Positions 1 to 8,741 are shown, numbered from the stretch's first letter. The stretch: 64,000 nucleotides of DNA from Rhodovulum kholense (GCF_003053725.1 NZ_QAYC01000002.1:364636-428635), one strand, 5' to 3'. Program-made: numbers and translations. Notes: a model not told the origin generated them from the letters alone.

Positions 1-346
1 CGTTCGTTTCCATAAGGTTAACTCCTTTGAACCCGTTAAGGTGAGTCGACGCCCCCTGATTACCCGCAAACATCCAAGAAAATTTTACACTCACCAGACC
101 GAACTGGGCATATCCGGTTTTCGGTCAGTGCAATTGCCGCGCATTGGCAGGGATACGCGACGCGACCGGGGCATTAACGACTTCGTCCTTTCCAAACGGC
201 GCGATTTTCCTTATGTCGCACGCATCTGAGACGTTGTGCCCGGACCCCGGCACTCGAGAGGATAGGAGGGGTCGGCGGCAATGGGGCCGCCATTTCAACG
301 GGAGACCCGGGAACGCCCGGGAGGGCTCCCTTACAGGATACGCTGA
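1..346. other. Non-coding region upstream of pnp
   Basis: No convincing gene lies in these 346 bases. The short open frames on both strands have no ribosome binding site or recognisable product. The first 120 bases are relatively AT-rich for this window and may hold a pnp promoter or the tail of an upstream transcript; pnp usually follows rpsO, which would lie just outside the window. The segment ends with a strong hairpin immediately before pnp, listed separately. Confidence 0.6.
300..330 (+). promoter_or_regulatory. Leader hairpin just upstream of pnp
   Basis: A perfect CCCGGG/CCCGGG inner stem (306-311 with 316-321, loop AACG) is enclosed by a GGGAG/CTCCC outer stem (300-304 with 326-330). 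It ends 16 bases before the pnp ATG, and an ACAGGA-type ribosome binding site lies between. In enterobacteria pnp mRNA carries a 5' leader hairpin cut by RNase III for autoregulation. An analogous role here is inference from position only. Confidence 0.5.
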
Positions 347-2488
347 ATGTTCAACGTGACGACCAAATCGATGCAGTGGGGGCAGGAAACCCTCACGCTG
401 GAGACGGGCAAGGTTGCCCGTCAGGCCGACGGGTCCGTGATCGCCACCCTGGGCGAAACCTCGGTCATGGCCAACGTGACCTTCGCCAAGGAACAGAAGG
501 AAGGGCAGGATTTCTTCCCGCTCACCGTCCACTACCAGGAAAAATACTATGCCGCGGGCAAGGTGCCCGGCGGCTTCTTCAAGCGCGAAGCGCGGCCGTC
601 CGAAAAAGAGACGCTGACCGCCCGCCTGATCGACCGTCCGATCCGTCCGCTGTTCGTGCCGGGCTTCAAGAACGAAGTTCTGGTGATGTGCACCGTGCTG
701 AGCCACGATCTTGTCAACGATCCCGACGTGGTGGCGATGATCGCCGCCTCGGCCGCGCTGACGATTTCGGGCGTGCCGTTCATGGGGCCGATCGCGGGCT
801 GCCGCGTCGGCTTCGTCGATGGCGAATACGTGCTGAACCCCGATGTCGAGGACATGCAGGGACTGCGCAGCAATCCCGACCAGCGTCTGGACCTCGTGGT
901 CGCGGGCACCCGCGACGCGGTGATGATGGTCGAATCCGAGGCCTACGAGCTGACCGAGGAAGAGATGCTGGGCGCGGTCACCTTCGCCCATGAAAACATC
1001 AAGCCGGTCTGCGACCTGATCGTCAGCCTGGCCGAAGCCGCCGCGAAGGAACCCTTCGACTTCACCCCGCCCGACTATTCCGAGCTTTACGCTGCGGTGA
1101 AATCGGTCGGCGAAGAGAAGATGCGCGCCGCCTATGGCCATACCGACAAGCTGCAGCGTCTGGCCGCCGTCTCGGCCGCCAAGACCGAGATCAAGGCCGC
1201 GCTGAGCGAAGAGCAGCTGGCCGACCCGAACCTCGGTTCGGCGATCAAGAAGCTGGAATCGACCGTGCTGCGGTCGGACGTGGTCAAGAACGGGCGCCGG
1301 GTCGACGGCCGCTCGCTGACCCAGGTTCGCCCGATCGTCAGCGAAGTGGGTCTGCTGCCGCGCACCCATGGCTCGTCGCTGTTCACCCGTGGCGAAACCC
1401 AGGCGCTGGTCGTGACCACGCTGGGCACCGGCGATGACGAACAGATCATCGACGCGCTGCACGGGAACTATCGGTCGAACTTCCTGCTGCACTACAACTT
1501 CCCGCCCTATTCGGTCGGCGAAGTGGGCCGCGTCGGCAGCCCGGGCCGTCGCGAGATCGGCCATGGCAAGCTGGCCTGGCGCGCGCTGCAGGCGGTTCTG
1601 CCGGCGCCGACCGACTTCCCCTACACCATCCGCGTGGTATCCGAGATCACCGAGTCGAACGGCTCGTCCTCGATGGCCACGGTCTGCGGCGGCTCGCTGT
1701 CGATGATGGATGCGGGCGTTCCGCTGAAAGCCCCGGTGGCCGGTGTGGCCATGGGTCTGGTGCTGGAAGACGACGGCTCCTTCGCGGTGCTGACCGACAT
1801 CCTCGGCGACGAGGATCATCTCGGCGACATGGACTTCAAGGTCGCGGGCACCGAGAAGGGTATCACCTCGCTGCAGATGGACATCAAGGTGGCGGGCATC
1901 ACGCCCGCGATCATGGAAAAAGCCCTGGCCCAGGCCAAGGACGGCCGGATGCACATCCTGGGCGAAATGTCCAAGGCGCTGACCGAAGCGGGCGAATTCT
2001 CGGCCTATGCGCCGCGGATCGAGACCATGACCATCCCCACCGACAAGATCCGCGAAGTGATCGGCTCGGGCGGCAAGGTCATCCGCGAGATCGTGGAAGT
2101 GTCGGGCGCCAAGGTCGACATCAACGACGATGGCGTGATCAAGATCGCCTCGGCCAATGGCGACGCGATCAAGAAGGCCTATGACATGATCTATTCGATC
2201 GTGGCCGAGCCGGAAGAAGGCAAGATCTACAAGGGCACGGTCGTCAAGATCGTCGATTTCGGCGCCTTCGTGAACTTCTTCGGCAAGCGCGATGGCCTCG
2301 TCCATGTCAGCCAGATCGAGAACCGCCGCCTGAACCATCCGTCGGATGTGCTGAAGGAAGGTCAGGAAGTCTGGGTCAAGCTGCTGGGCTTCGACGATCG
2401 CGGCAAGGTTCGCCTGTCGATGAAATGCGTCGATCAGGCGACCGGCGAAGAAGCCGCCAAGGACAAGGAAGACGAAGCCGAAGACTGA
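347..2488 (+). CDS. pnp: Polyribonucleotide nucleotidyltransferase (PNPase)
   Basis: The 713-residue product is a full-length polynucleotide phosphorylase, the phosphorolytic 3'-5' exoribonuclease that acts as a trimer and in the RNA degradosome. Two RNase PH-type halves are visible, the second including [17 protein letters not shown] and the region around residues 430-500. A KH domain follows with the signature [15 protein letters not shown] near residues 565-580. A C-terminal S1 domain begins near residue 625 ([15 protein letters not shown]) and the protein ends in a short acidic tail. The ATG is preceded by an ACAGGA ribosome binding site. The gene is monocistronic here, with a hairpin in front and a strong terminator behind. 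Identification is secure. Confidence 0.98.
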   Translation: MFNVTTKSMQWGQETLTLETGKVARQADGSVIATLGETSVMANVTFAKEQKEGQDFFPLTVHYQEKYYAAGKVPGGFFKREARPSEKETLTARLIDRPIRPLFVPGFKNEVLVMCTVLSHDLVNDPDVVAMIAASAALTISGVPFMGPIAGCRVGFVDGEYVLNPDVEDMQGLRSNPDQRLDLVVAGTRDAVMMVESEAYELTEEEMLGAVTFAHENIKPVCDLIVSLAEAAAKEPFDFTPPDYSELYAAVKSVGEEKMRAAYGHTDKLQRLAAVSAAKTEIKAALSEEQLADPNLGSAIKKLESTVLRSDVVKNGRRVDGRSLTQVRPIVSEVGLLPRTHGSSLFTRGETQALVVTTLGTGDDEQIIDALHGNYRSNFLLHYNFPPYSVGEVGRVGSPGRREIGHGKLAWRALQAVLPAPTDFPYTIRVVSEITESNGSSSMATVCGGSLSMMDAGVPLKAPVAGVAMGLVLEDDGSFAVLTDILGDEDHLGDMDFKVAGTEKGITSLQMDIKVAGITPAIMEKALAQAKDGRMHILGEMSKALTEAGEFSAYAPRIETMTIPTDKIREVIGSGGKVIREIVEVSGAKVDINDDGVIKIASANGDAIKKAYDMIYSIVAEPEEGKIYKGTVVKIVDFGAFVNFFGKRDGLVHVSQIENRRLNHPSDVLKEGQEVWVKLLGFDDRGKVRLSMKCVDQATGEEAAKDKEDEAED

Positions 2489-2510
2489 GGCTTCGGGCTT
2501 TCCCGGGAAG

Positions 2511-2550
2511 GGGGGCGCGGTCCGCGAGGGCCGCGCCCCTTTCCTTTTTC
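2511..2550 (+). terminator. Rho-independent terminator of pnp
   Basis: A GC-rich stem built from GGGGCGCGG and CCGCGCCCC around a short loop is followed by TTTCCTTTTTC. It begins about 20 bases after the pnp stop codon and lies between convergent genes, so it may also act on the opposite strand. Confidence 0.8.
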
Positions 2551-2561
2551 AGCGAACAGGC

Positions 2562-3401
2562 TCAGCCCTTCGCGATGCCGTCCGGGGTCCAGAAGACATC
2601 GCTTTTGCGCGCGGCGCGGATCAGCGCCTTGTGGCGGCGCATCTTCTCGGGGTCGGCATAGGCGCGCGGGTGGTCCAGATGGACAAGTGGCGCGGTATAG
2701 CGCAGATGCACGCCCTTCACGCCCGCATTGTTCAGCCGCACCCCCAGATGCTTGTCCTGCCCGCCATATTTGATGGTCTCGTCATAGCCGTTGATCTTCA
2801 GCAGATCCGCCCGCCAGACCGAGGCATTGGCGCCGCAAAGCGCCCGCGTGACCGGCGACAGGCGGTCGAGCACGGCCATGACCGGCACCGGAAACGGCCG
2901 GGTCTTGAGCCAGGTCGACAGCTTGCGGATCGCACGGTTTTCCGAAAGCCAGCGACGGTCGAAGACGGTGCCGTCCCGCACCAGTTCGGGGGTGACAGCG
3001 GCGGTCGCCTCGGCGTCAAGCCGGATCAGGCTGCCGGTCGCGAACCGCCCCGGCCGGGTCAGCGCCAGATGGCGGCCGACGAAATCGGGGTGGATCAGCA
3101 CGTCGCCGTCGATGAAGACGATCACCTCGGCCTCGGACGAGGCGATGGCCTTGTTCAGGATCGCGCCCTTCTCGAAACCGCGATCCTCGTGCCAGAGATG
3201 GCGGACCGTCAGGTTGGGATGGGCGGCGGCGAAGGCGTCGATCACCGCCTTCGTCTCTGGACCCGAGCCGTCATCGGCGATGCAGATGCTGCCCGGCCGC
3301 ACCCGCTGGCAGGCCACCGACTCGAGGCACAGCGCCAGCGAGCGCGGGTTGTTATAGGTCGAAAGGATCAGTTCGGATCGCATCGCTGGCCCCGGGGACA
3401 T
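2562..3401 (-). CDS. Family 2 glycosyltransferase
   Basis: This 279-residue protein has a GT-A fold glycosyltransferase family 2 layout. It starts with LILSTYNNPRSLALCLESV, has IADDGS as the nucleotide-binding DDGS motif, and has VIVFIDGDVLIHPDF as the DxD-type metal site near residue 97. A galactosyltransferase-like C-terminal part contains YGGQDKHLGVRL, the EDxDL-like motif. It should move a sugar from a nucleotide-sugar donor to a cell-envelope glycan or exopolysaccharide; the acceptor cannot be told. No membrane segment is evident. A start at the internal ATG ending at 3383 (MRSELIL) is equally plausible. It stands alone, separated from the peroxiredoxin gene upstream by a hairpin. Confidence 0.85.
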   Translation of the reverse strand: MSPGPAMRSELILSTYNNPRSLALCLESVACQRVRPGSICIADDGSGPETKAVIDAFAAAHPNLTVRHLWHEDRGFEKGAILNKAIASSEAEVIVFIDGDVLIHPDFVGRHLALTRPGRFATGSLIRLDAEATAAVTPELVRDGTVFDRRWLSENRAIRKLSTWLKTRPFPVPVMAVLDRLSPVTRALCGANASVWRADLLKINGYDETIKYGGQDKHLGVRLNNAGVKGVHLRYTAPLVHLDHPRAYADPEKMRRHKALIRAARKSDVFWTPDGIAKG

Positions 3402-3419
3402 GACGTTCCCCAGATAGGC

Positions 3420-3450
3420 GCTCCTCCCGGCAAAGCCAAGCGGGAGGAGC
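3420..3450 (-). terminator. Hairpin terminator downstream of the peroxiredoxin gene
   Basis: A perfect 10-bp inverted repeat pairs GCTCCTCCCG (3420-3429) with CGGGAGGAGC (3441-3450). It sits just after the peroxiredoxin stop codon and before the glycosyltransferase start, both on the minus strand. It lacks a clear U tract. Confidence 0.6.
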
Positions 3451-3458
3451 GGCAGGGC

Positions 3459-4112
3459 TCAGCTGGCGCGTTTGACCTTGCGCAGGTAGGGGAAGATCTC
3501 CTCGATCTCGCCGAACTGCGCCCGCGCGTCCTCGGTCGAGACCGAGAGGCCGACGATCACGTCCTCGCCGGGACGCCAGTTGGCGGGGGTGGCGAAGGGG
3601 CCGGTCTTGTTGCCCTGGATCGCGTCGAGCACGCGCAGGATCTCGTCGAAATTGCGGCCCACGGTCATCGGATAGATCAGCATCAACTCGATCTTCTTGT
3701 CGGGGTTGATGATGAAGGTCGTTCGCACCGTGGCGGAATCGTTCGGCGTGCGGCCGTCGGGCAGATAGGCCTCGGCGGGCAGCATGTCGTAAAGCTTGGC
3801 GACCTTCAGCCCGTCATCGGCGATGATCGGAAAGGAGGCGTCGCAACCGGCATAGGTCTCGATATCGGCCTTCCATTTCAGGTGCTCTTCGACCGGATCG
3901 ACCGACAGGCCGATGATCTTGGCGTTGCGCTTCGCGAACTCGCCTGACAGCCGGGCGGCGGCGCCGAATTCGGTGGTGCAGACCGGAGTGAAGTCCTTGG
4001 GATGCGAGAACAGCACCGCATAGCTGTCGCCGATCCAGTCATGAAAGTCGATCTGGCCTTCGGTCGTGTCGGCGGTGAAGTTCGGGGCAATATCGTTGAT
4101 GCGCAGAGCCAC
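3459..4112 (-). CDS. 1-Cys peroxiredoxin (AhpC/TSA, Prx6 type)
   Basis: This thioredoxin-fold peroxidase reduces hydrogen peroxide and alkyl hydroperoxides in the cytoplasm. The peroxidatic cysteine is Cys45 in FTPVCTTEFG. The long C-terminal domain with DPVEEHLKW and YPMTVGRNFDEILRVLDAIQ is typical of the Prx6/1-Cys group. A second cysteine (Cys89, YAGCDASF) is present but not in a classical resolving position. I chose the GTG start at 4112 (VALRIND), giving 217 residues, because AAGGA lies 8 bases upstream and homologues begin here. A 31-residue upstream extension is open but looks non-coding. No redox partner gene is adjacent. Confidence 0.93.
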   Translation of the reverse strand: MALRINDIAPNFTADTTEGQIDFHDWIGDSYAVLFSHPKDFTPVCTTEFGAAARLSGEFAKRNAKIIGLSVDPVEEHLKWKADIETYAGCDASFPIIADDGLKVAKLYDMLPAEAYLPDGRTPNDSATVRTTFIINPDKKIELMLIYPMTVGRNFDEILRVLDAIQGNKTGPFATPANWRPGEDVIVGLSVSTEDARAQFGEIEEIFPYLRKVKRAS

Positions 4113-4231
4113 GGGCAGAATCCTTTTCAGGCAATGAATCGCGTTCCGCTCCTTAGATAGGTTCCAGTTTCTGCACTTGCATCCCCTTTCTTGCCGCAAC
4201 CGCAAAATGGGCGGGATCGGGGCCTGGCGGT

Positions 4232-4876
4232 TCAGAACGGCGCTTTCGCGGCGAAGTTCATGCCCGCGCCGCCATCGGGATGGCGCAACCGCAGCGCCTC
4301 GGCATGCAGCATCAGTCGGGGCGCGTCGCGGGCCGGGCCGTCGGCATAGAACGGATCACCGAGGATCGGATGGCCCAATGCCAGCATGTGGACCCGCAGC
4401 TGGTGGCTCCGCCCGGTCTTCGGGAACAACCGGACCCTTGTCGCCGTCTCCTCATAGCGGATGACGCGCCAGTCGGTGACCGCCGGACGGCCGTTTTCAG
4501 GATCGACCATCTGCCGGGGCCGGTTCGGCCAGTCGACGATCAGCGGCAGATCGACGGTGCCGGTCTTGGGCTCGAGCCGCCCCCAGACCCGGGCGACATA
4601 GATCTTCCTGGTCTGCCTCTTCTCGAATTGCAGGCCCAGATGGCGCTGGGCATGGGGCGTCAGCGCAAAGACCATGACACCCGACGTGTCGCGGTCGAGC
4701 CGGTGCACCAGCAGCGTTTCGGGAAAGACCGCCTGCAACCGCGACAGCAGGCAATCGGCCAGATCGGGCCCCTTGCCCGGCACCGACAGAAGCCCCGGCG
4801 GCTTGTTCGCCACCAGGATCTCGTGGTCGTGGTGCAGGATCTCGAGCGGCGTGTCGGGGGGCGCGTAGCTGTCCAT
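4232..4876 (-). CDS. RluA-family RNA pseudouridine synthase
   Basis: The 214-residue protein is a pseudouridine synthase of the RluA/TruC family, which isomerises uridine in rRNA or tRNA. The hallmark motif HRLDRDTSGVMVFA carries the catalytic aspartate (Asp61). HDHEILVANKPPGLLSVPG and the C-terminal GRSHQLRVHM and LGHPILGDPFY are also typical. There is no N-terminal S4 domain, which suggests an RluA- or TruC-like enzyme rather than RluC/D. The ATG ending at 4876 matches the family start; the frame stays open far upstream through other genes but that part is a shadow. The substrate position cannot be inferred. Confidence 0.93.
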   Translation of the reverse strand: MDSYAPPDTPLEILHHDHEILVANKPPGLLSVPGKGPDLADCLLSRLQAVFPETLLVHRLDRDTSGVMVFALTPHAQRHLGLQFEKRQTRKIYVARVWGRLEPKTGTVDLPLIVDWPNRPRQMVDPENGRPAVTDWRVIRYEETATRVRLFPKTGRSHQLRVHMLALGHPILGDPFYADGPARDAPRLMLHAEALRLRHPDGGAGMNFAAKAPF

Positions 4877-4914
4877 GGGCCGCGCGGTAGCCGGTTCGGG
4901 CGGACGGTGCAAGC

Positions 4915-5523
4915 TCAGAGCGCCGAGGCGCCCAGCAGGACGCCGTACAGGATGAAGCAGGCCGCCAGCCCCTGCCGCAGCCGGGTATTCATCACCGCCC
5001 CAAGCGCAAGCCCTCCCAGCCAGGCGCCCAGCGCGGTATAGGTGCTGTAGGACAGCGCCGTCAGCGTCAGCGCGGTCGGCACGATGGCGATCATCTGCCG
5101 GGCGATGGGCACGCCCGGCTCGACGAATTGCGAGAAGGCGGCGAGGTACCCGGCCACGCTTTTCGCATTCACCGTGGCGATCAGCAGGGCGCGGGTATAG
5201 ATCGAGGCGCCGGTCGCGGGCCGGGGCGCGACCGCGATGGTCGCGTTGCGCCAGCCCCGGACCCCCAGCCAGATCAGCACCGCCGCCCCCATAAGCTTGG
5301 CCCAGGCAAAGACCGTAGGGCTGGCCGCGATCAGCGCGGTGATGCCCGCCGCCGATAGCGTCAGGAACAGCGCCGCCTGGGTCAGGATGCCCGCCACGCC
5401 CCAAAGCGCGCGCGGCAGGCCATGGCTCATGCCGTTGGTGATGCAATTGACCGCGTTCGGCCCGGGCGTGGTGACAAAAAGCGCCCAGAAAACCGCAAAG
5501 ACCGCCCAGCCCCCGAGACTCAT
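4915..5523 (-). CDS. LysE/RhtB-family amino-acid exporter
   Basis: This 202-residue inner-membrane protein has about six hydrophobic segments and the LysE-family N-terminus VTTPGPNAVNCITNGMSHG (residues about 17-35), followed by a hydrophobic ITALIAASPTVFAWAKLMGAA stretch. The family exports amino acids or homoserine lactone-like compounds. The start overlaps the end of the upstream reductase gene by 4 bases (ATGA), so the two are translationally coupled. The substrate is unknown, but the partner recycles free methionine sulfoxide, so export of an amino acid or its oxidised form is worth considering (inference). Confidence 0.9.
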   Translation of the reverse strand: MSLGGWAVFAVFWALFVTTPGPNAVNCITNGMSHGLPRALWGVAGILTQAALFLTLSAAGITALIAASPTVFAWAKLMGAAVLIWLGVRGWRNATIAVAPRPATGASIYTRALLIATVNAKSVAGYLAAFSQFVEPGVPIARQMIAIVPTALTLTALSYSTYTALGAWLGGLALGAVMNTRLRQGLAACFILYGVLLGASAL

Positions 5524-5972
5524 CGCGCGAAGGTCTGGGCCAGCAGCCGCGCCAGCCCCTCGGCGTCGGTGGCATCGAAGGCGGCAGGCCGGTCGCTGTC
5601 GATGTCGAGCACGCCCAGAAGCGCCCCGGACGCGTCATGGACCGGCAGCACGATCTCGGACCGGGTGGTCGAGGAACAGGCGATATGCCCGGGGAAGGCC
5701 TCGACATCCTCGACGATCTGGGTCTCGCCGGTCCGGGCCGCCGCGCCGCAGACGCCCCGCGAGAACGGGATCGTCAGGCAGCCATGCCCGCCCTGATAGG
5801 GGCCGATCTTGAGCGTCTCATCCCCGACATGACGGTAGAAGCCCGTCCAGTCGAAGCGGTCGTCGGCATGGTGCAGCTCGCAGGCCATGGTTGCCATCAG
5901 CGCAACCGGATCGGTCTCGCCCTCGGTCAGGGCCGCCAGCGTCTTCGAGAGGGCGTCATAGTCGATGCGCAA
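5520..5972 (-). CDS. GAF-domain free methionine-(R)-sulfoxide reductase
   Basis: The 150-residue GAF-domain protein matches the fRMsr (MsrC/YebR) family, which reduces free methionine-R-sulfoxide. The three family cysteines are present as Cys65 (GGHGCLTIPF), Cys75 (RGVCGAA) and Cys99 (GHIACSS). Their spacing of 10 and 24 residues equals that of E. coli Cys84, Cys94 and Cys118. The substrate-pocket string SEIVLPV is also conserved. The start codon is TTG, with AAGGA seven bases upstream. It is the first gene of a two-gene unit with the LysE exporter. Confidence 0.92.
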   Translation of the reverse strand: MRIDYDALSKTLAALTEGETDPVALMATMACELHHADDRFDWTGFYRHVGDETLKIGPYQGGHGCLTIPFSRGVCGAAARTGETQIVEDVEAFPGHIACSSTTRSEIVLPVHDASGALLGVLDIDSDRPAAFDATDAEGLARLLAQTFAR

Positions 5973-6127
5973 GAGTGGGTCCTTTCCGTGCGAAGCATAG
6001 CGCTGCCCCGACCCTGGCCGATCCGCGCGCCGCTGTCACGGGCCTGCGGATCTCTGACTTTGGTCCCTGACGGTTTGCGACAGTCGACCGCGCTTGCCTT
6101 TTGCGACAGCGGTGCTTTCCTGGCGCC

Positions 6128-7057
6128 ATGGGCAAGCTCGTTCTTCTTCACAAGGCGGACTCGATCTACGAGGATGAGCTCGACGTCGTCTACGATTTCC
6201 CGCGCCCCTATCTGAAGGCGATGCAGGCGGCCGTGGGCGACTGGATCGTCTACTATGAACCGGTCAAAGCCGGGCCGCGCGGGTATTTCGCGGTGGCGAA
6301 GATCGACCGGGTCATCCCAAATCCTAAGGTCGAGGGGCGGTTTCTGGCGCTGATCGCCCCGGACAGCTTTCTGGACTTCGACCGCGCGGTGCCGCGTCTT
6401 CTGGACGGGCGGCCGCTTGAATCGGCACTGGCCGGGCCGGACGGACGGCCAAAATCGGGCGGCGCCACCCAGCTTGCGGTCCGCCGTCTGCCCGAGGCCG
6501 AGTTTGCCCGGATCGTCGATCTGGGCTTGCCGCAGGATCTCGAGCATCTCGAAGAGACCCGCTACGGCGCGCCCGAGACGGGACCGGGGCTGGAAGACGC
6601 CGCCGCCGCTTTTGCGCGGCCGGTGCTGGAGCGCCTGACCCGCCGCCCCTATCGGGACGTGGCCTTCCGGCGCAAGGTGCGGGAGGCCTATGACTATCGC
6701 TGTGCGATGTCGGGGCTACGCCTGCGCAATGGCGGCGGCCGCCCCGAGGTTCAGGCCGCGCATATCCAGCCGGTCGAGCGGCAGGGCAGCGACTGGGTAC
6801 GTAACGGACTGGCGCTGTCGGGCACGCTGCACTGGATGTTCGACCGCGGGTTGGTCTCCATCGCCGAGGATGGCGAGACGATTCTGGTCTCGCGCAACAA
6901 GGTTCCTGGCGATGTGGTGGCGCGGCTGATCCGCCCCGAGGGCCGGCTGATCCGCCCGGCCGACCCGCGGAACCGGCCCCATCCCGACAAACTGCGCTGG
7001 CATCGGGAGAATGTGTTCGGCCAGGTTCTGGCGGCGGGTCCGGCACCCTGGGACTGA
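6128..7057 (+). CDS. HNH endonuclease with N-terminal EVE/PUA-like domain
   Basis: This 309-residue protein has a C-terminal HNH nuclease domain (about 175-260). Its likely metal and catalytic residues are His212 (QAAHIQPVE), Asn226 (RNGLALS) and His235 (LHWMFDRG). The N-terminal half (about 5-85) contains a GDWIVYYEP strand followed by YFAVAKIDRVIPNP, which resembles the PUA/EVE-like domains that recognise modified bases in some type IV restriction enzymes. That reading is inference. The ATG at 6128 is preferred over an upstream in-frame codon because the conserved N-terminus starts there. No methyltransferase or other restriction gene is nearby. Confidence 0.85.
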   Translation: MGKLVLLHKADSIYEDELDVVYDFPRPYLKAMQAAVGDWIVYYEPVKAGPRGYFAVAKIDRVIPNPKVEGRFLALIAPDSFLDFDRAVPRLLDGRPLESALAGPDGRPKSGGATQLAVRRLPEAEFARIVDLGLPQDLEHLEETRYGAPETGPGLEDAAAAFARPVLERLTRRPYRDVAFRRKVREAYDYRCAMSGLRLRNGGGRPEVQAAHIQPVERQGSDWVRNGLALSGTLHWMFDRGLVSIAEDGETILVSRNKVPGDVVARLIRPEGRLIRPADPRNRPHPDKLRWHRENVFGQVLAAGPAPWD

Positions 7058-7059
7058 GT

Positions 7060-7135
7060 TTTTTTGAGGGGGCGCTGCCCCCGCCACCCTGACGGGCGGC
7101 TCCCCCGGGGTATTTCGGCCAAGAAGAAGGATCAG
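7060..7135. repeat. Rhodobacterales-type intergenic repeat element
   Basis: The 75-base gap between the convergent HNH and thiolase genes contains GGGGGC/GCCCCC (7068-7073 with 7077-7082), then a CCCCGGGGTATTTCGGCCAAG-like segment ending in AAGAAGG. From memory, closely similar short elements are scattered between genes in Rhodobacteraceae genomes. No second copy is evident in this window, so the assignment rests on resemblance. It may act as a transcript-end structure. Confidence 0.4.
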
Positions 7136-8304
7136 GCGCGCTCTATGGCCATCGCCGTGCCTTCGCCGCCGCCGATGCAGATCGCAGCGACCCCGCGCCT
7201 GAGTCCGCGCGTTTCCAGCGCGTTCAGCAGAGTGACGAGGATACGCGCCCCCGAGGCGCCGATCGGATGGCCGAGCGCGCAGGCGCCGCCATTGACGTTC
7301 ATCCGCTCGCGCGGGATGTCGAGTTCGCGCATGAAGGCCATCGGCACCACGGCGAAGGCCTCGTTCACCTCCCAGAGATCGACATCTTCGACCGACCAGC
7401 CGATGCGGTCCAGCAGCTTGCGTGCGGCCGGCACCGGAGCGGTGGTGAACCAGCCCGGTGCCTGGGCATGGCTGGCGTGGCCGAGGATCCTGGCCCGGAC
7501 CGGCAGGCCGCGGGCCTCGGCCTCGGCACGGGTCGCGAGGATCAGCGCGGCCGCGCCGTCCGAGATCGAGGAGGCGTTGGCCGGGGTGACGGTGCCGTCC
7601 TTGCGGAAGGCGGGCTTCAGCTGCGGGATCTTTTCGGGGCGGGCGAGCCCGGGCTGTTCGTCCTCGCGCACCACCGTTTCTCCCTTGCGACCGGCGACCG
7701 CGACCGGAACGATCTCGGCCGCGAAGGCGCCCGAGGCCTGCGCCGCCAGCGCGTTCGAGAGCGAGCCCAGCGCATAGTCGTCCTGCGCCTCGCGGGTGAA
7801 CTGGAAGGCCTCGGCGCAGTCCTCGGCGAAGGTGCCCATCAGGCGGCCCTTGTCATAGGCATCCTCGAGCCCGTCGAGAAACATGTGATCGACCGCGCGG
7901 CCATGGCCGATCCGGGCACCGCCGCGCATCGCGGGCAGCAGATAGGGGGCGTTGGTCATGCTTTCCATGCCGCCCGCGCAGATCACCCCGGCGCCCCCCA
8001 GCGCCAGCCGGTCATGGGCGATCATCGCCGTCATCATGCCCGAGCCGCACATCTTGTTCAGCGTGGTCGCGGGCACCTCCTCTCCCAGCCCCGCCCTGAA
8101 CCCCGCCTGCCGCGCCGGGGCCTGGCCCTGGCCCGCCGGAAGCACGCAGCCCATCAGCAGCTCGTCCACCGTGTCGACCCCCGCGCCATCAAGCGCGGCC
8201 CGGATCGCGGCACCGCCCAGCGCCGGCGCGTCGAGCGGCGCGAAGGCGCCCTGGAACCCGCCCATCGGGGTGCGCGCGGCCCCACAAATTACCACCTCGT
8301 CCAT
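7132..8304 (-). CDS. Acetyl-CoA acyltransferase (thiolase)
   Basis: The 390-residue protein is a full-length thiolase that condenses or cleaves acyl-CoA thioesters (acetoacetyl-CoA or 3-ketoacyl-CoA). Both catalytic cysteines are present: Cys86 (LNKMCGSGMMTA) and Cys376 (AAICIGGGEG). So are the histidine of GGACALGHPIGASG and the EVNEAFA motif. Whether it is biosynthetic (PhaA-like) or degradative (FadA/AtoB-like) cannot be decided; no phaB or fadB is adjacent. A palindromic operator-like sequence of the kind bound by TetR-type fatty-acid regulators lies just upstream, which favours a role in acyl-CoA catabolism (inference). Confidence 0.93.
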   Translation of the reverse strand: MDEVVICGAARTPMGGFQGAFAPLDAPALGGAAIRAALDGAGVDTVDELLMGCVLPAGQGQAPARQAGFRAGLGEEVPATTLNKMCGSGMMTAMIAHDRLALGGAGVICAGGMESMTNAPYLLPAMRGGARIGHGRAVDHMFLDGLEDAYDKGRLMGTFAEDCAEAFQFTREAQDDYALGSLSNALAAQASGAFAAEIVPVAVAGRKGETVVREDEQPGLARPEKIPQLKPAFRKDGTVTPANASSISDGAAALILATRAEAEARGLPVRARILGHASHAQAPGWFTTAPVPAARKLLDRIGWSVEDVDLWEVNEAFAVVPMAFMRELDIPRERMNVNGGACALGHPIGASGARILVTLLNALETRGLRRGVAAICIGGGEGTAMAIERA

Positions 8305-8334
8305 GCCATCCTCCCGTCCATTTCCCGACGTACA

Positions 8335-8350
8335 CTTACCGAATGGTAAG
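8335..8350. promoter_or_regulatory. Inverted repeat, candidate TetR-type operator of the thiolase gene
   Basis: CTTACC-GAAT-GGTAAG is a perfect 6-bp inverted repeat with a 4-bp spacer, located 31 bases upstream of the thiolase ATG and 47 bases upstream of the STAS gene. TetR-family regulators of fatty-acid and acyl-CoA metabolism often bind sites of this form. No such regulator gene is in the window. Confidence 0.5.
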
Positions 8351-8396
8351 GAATGGCGTCTAGCCTCGGCAAGGTGTCAGCAGGAGTCAGGACGGC

Positions 8397-8741
8397 ATGA
8401 AACTGCAATCCCAACTGCGCGGCGACGCTGTTCATGTTGTCGTCGACGAGGAAAGGATCGATTCCGCGGTCGCCATCCGCTTCAAGGAGGCGGTGCGCGA
8501 ACAGGCGGCGGACGGACCCGCACGGGTCGTGCTGGACCTGCGCAATGTCGAATTCCTGGACAGTAGCGGCCTTGGCGCCGTCGTCGCGGTCATGAAGCTG
8601 ATCGGCGCGGGCCGACAGCTGGAGCTGTGCAATCTCACCCCCAATGTCGACAAGGTGTTCCGCCTGACGCGCATGGACCGCGTCTTCACCATTCACGACA
8701 CTTACGAAAGCGCCTTCCCCGAAAGGCAAACGATCGCATGA
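8397..8741 (+). CDS. STAS-domain anti-anti-sigma factor
   Basis: This 114-residue single-domain STAS protein is of the SpoIIAA/RsbV type. The phosphorylatable serine lies in NVEFLDSSGLGAVVAVMK (Ser56/Ser57), the normal position in this family. Such proteins bind a partner switching kinase when unphosphorylated and so release a sigma factor or another target. The gene overlaps the following kinase gene by four bases (ATGA), so they form a partner-switching pair. No sigma factor or PP2C phosphatase gene is adjacent, so target and activating signal are unknown. Confidence 0.92.
   Translation: MKLQSQLRGDAVHVVVDEERIDSAVAIRFKEAVREQAADGPARVVLDLRNVEFLDSSGLGAVVAVMKLIGAGRQLELCNLTPNVDKVFRLTRMDRVFTIHDTYESAFPERQTIA

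Noticed and set aside
125..2338. 737-codon open frame antisense to pnp
   Set aside because: It is a shadow of the pnp reading frame; composition is His/Arg/Gly-rich with no motifs, and pnp on the other strand is unmistakable.
6074..6109. Two direct copies of TTTGCGACAG upstream of the HNH gene
   Set aside because: Short, only two copies 26 bases apart and with no known regulator match; could be chance.
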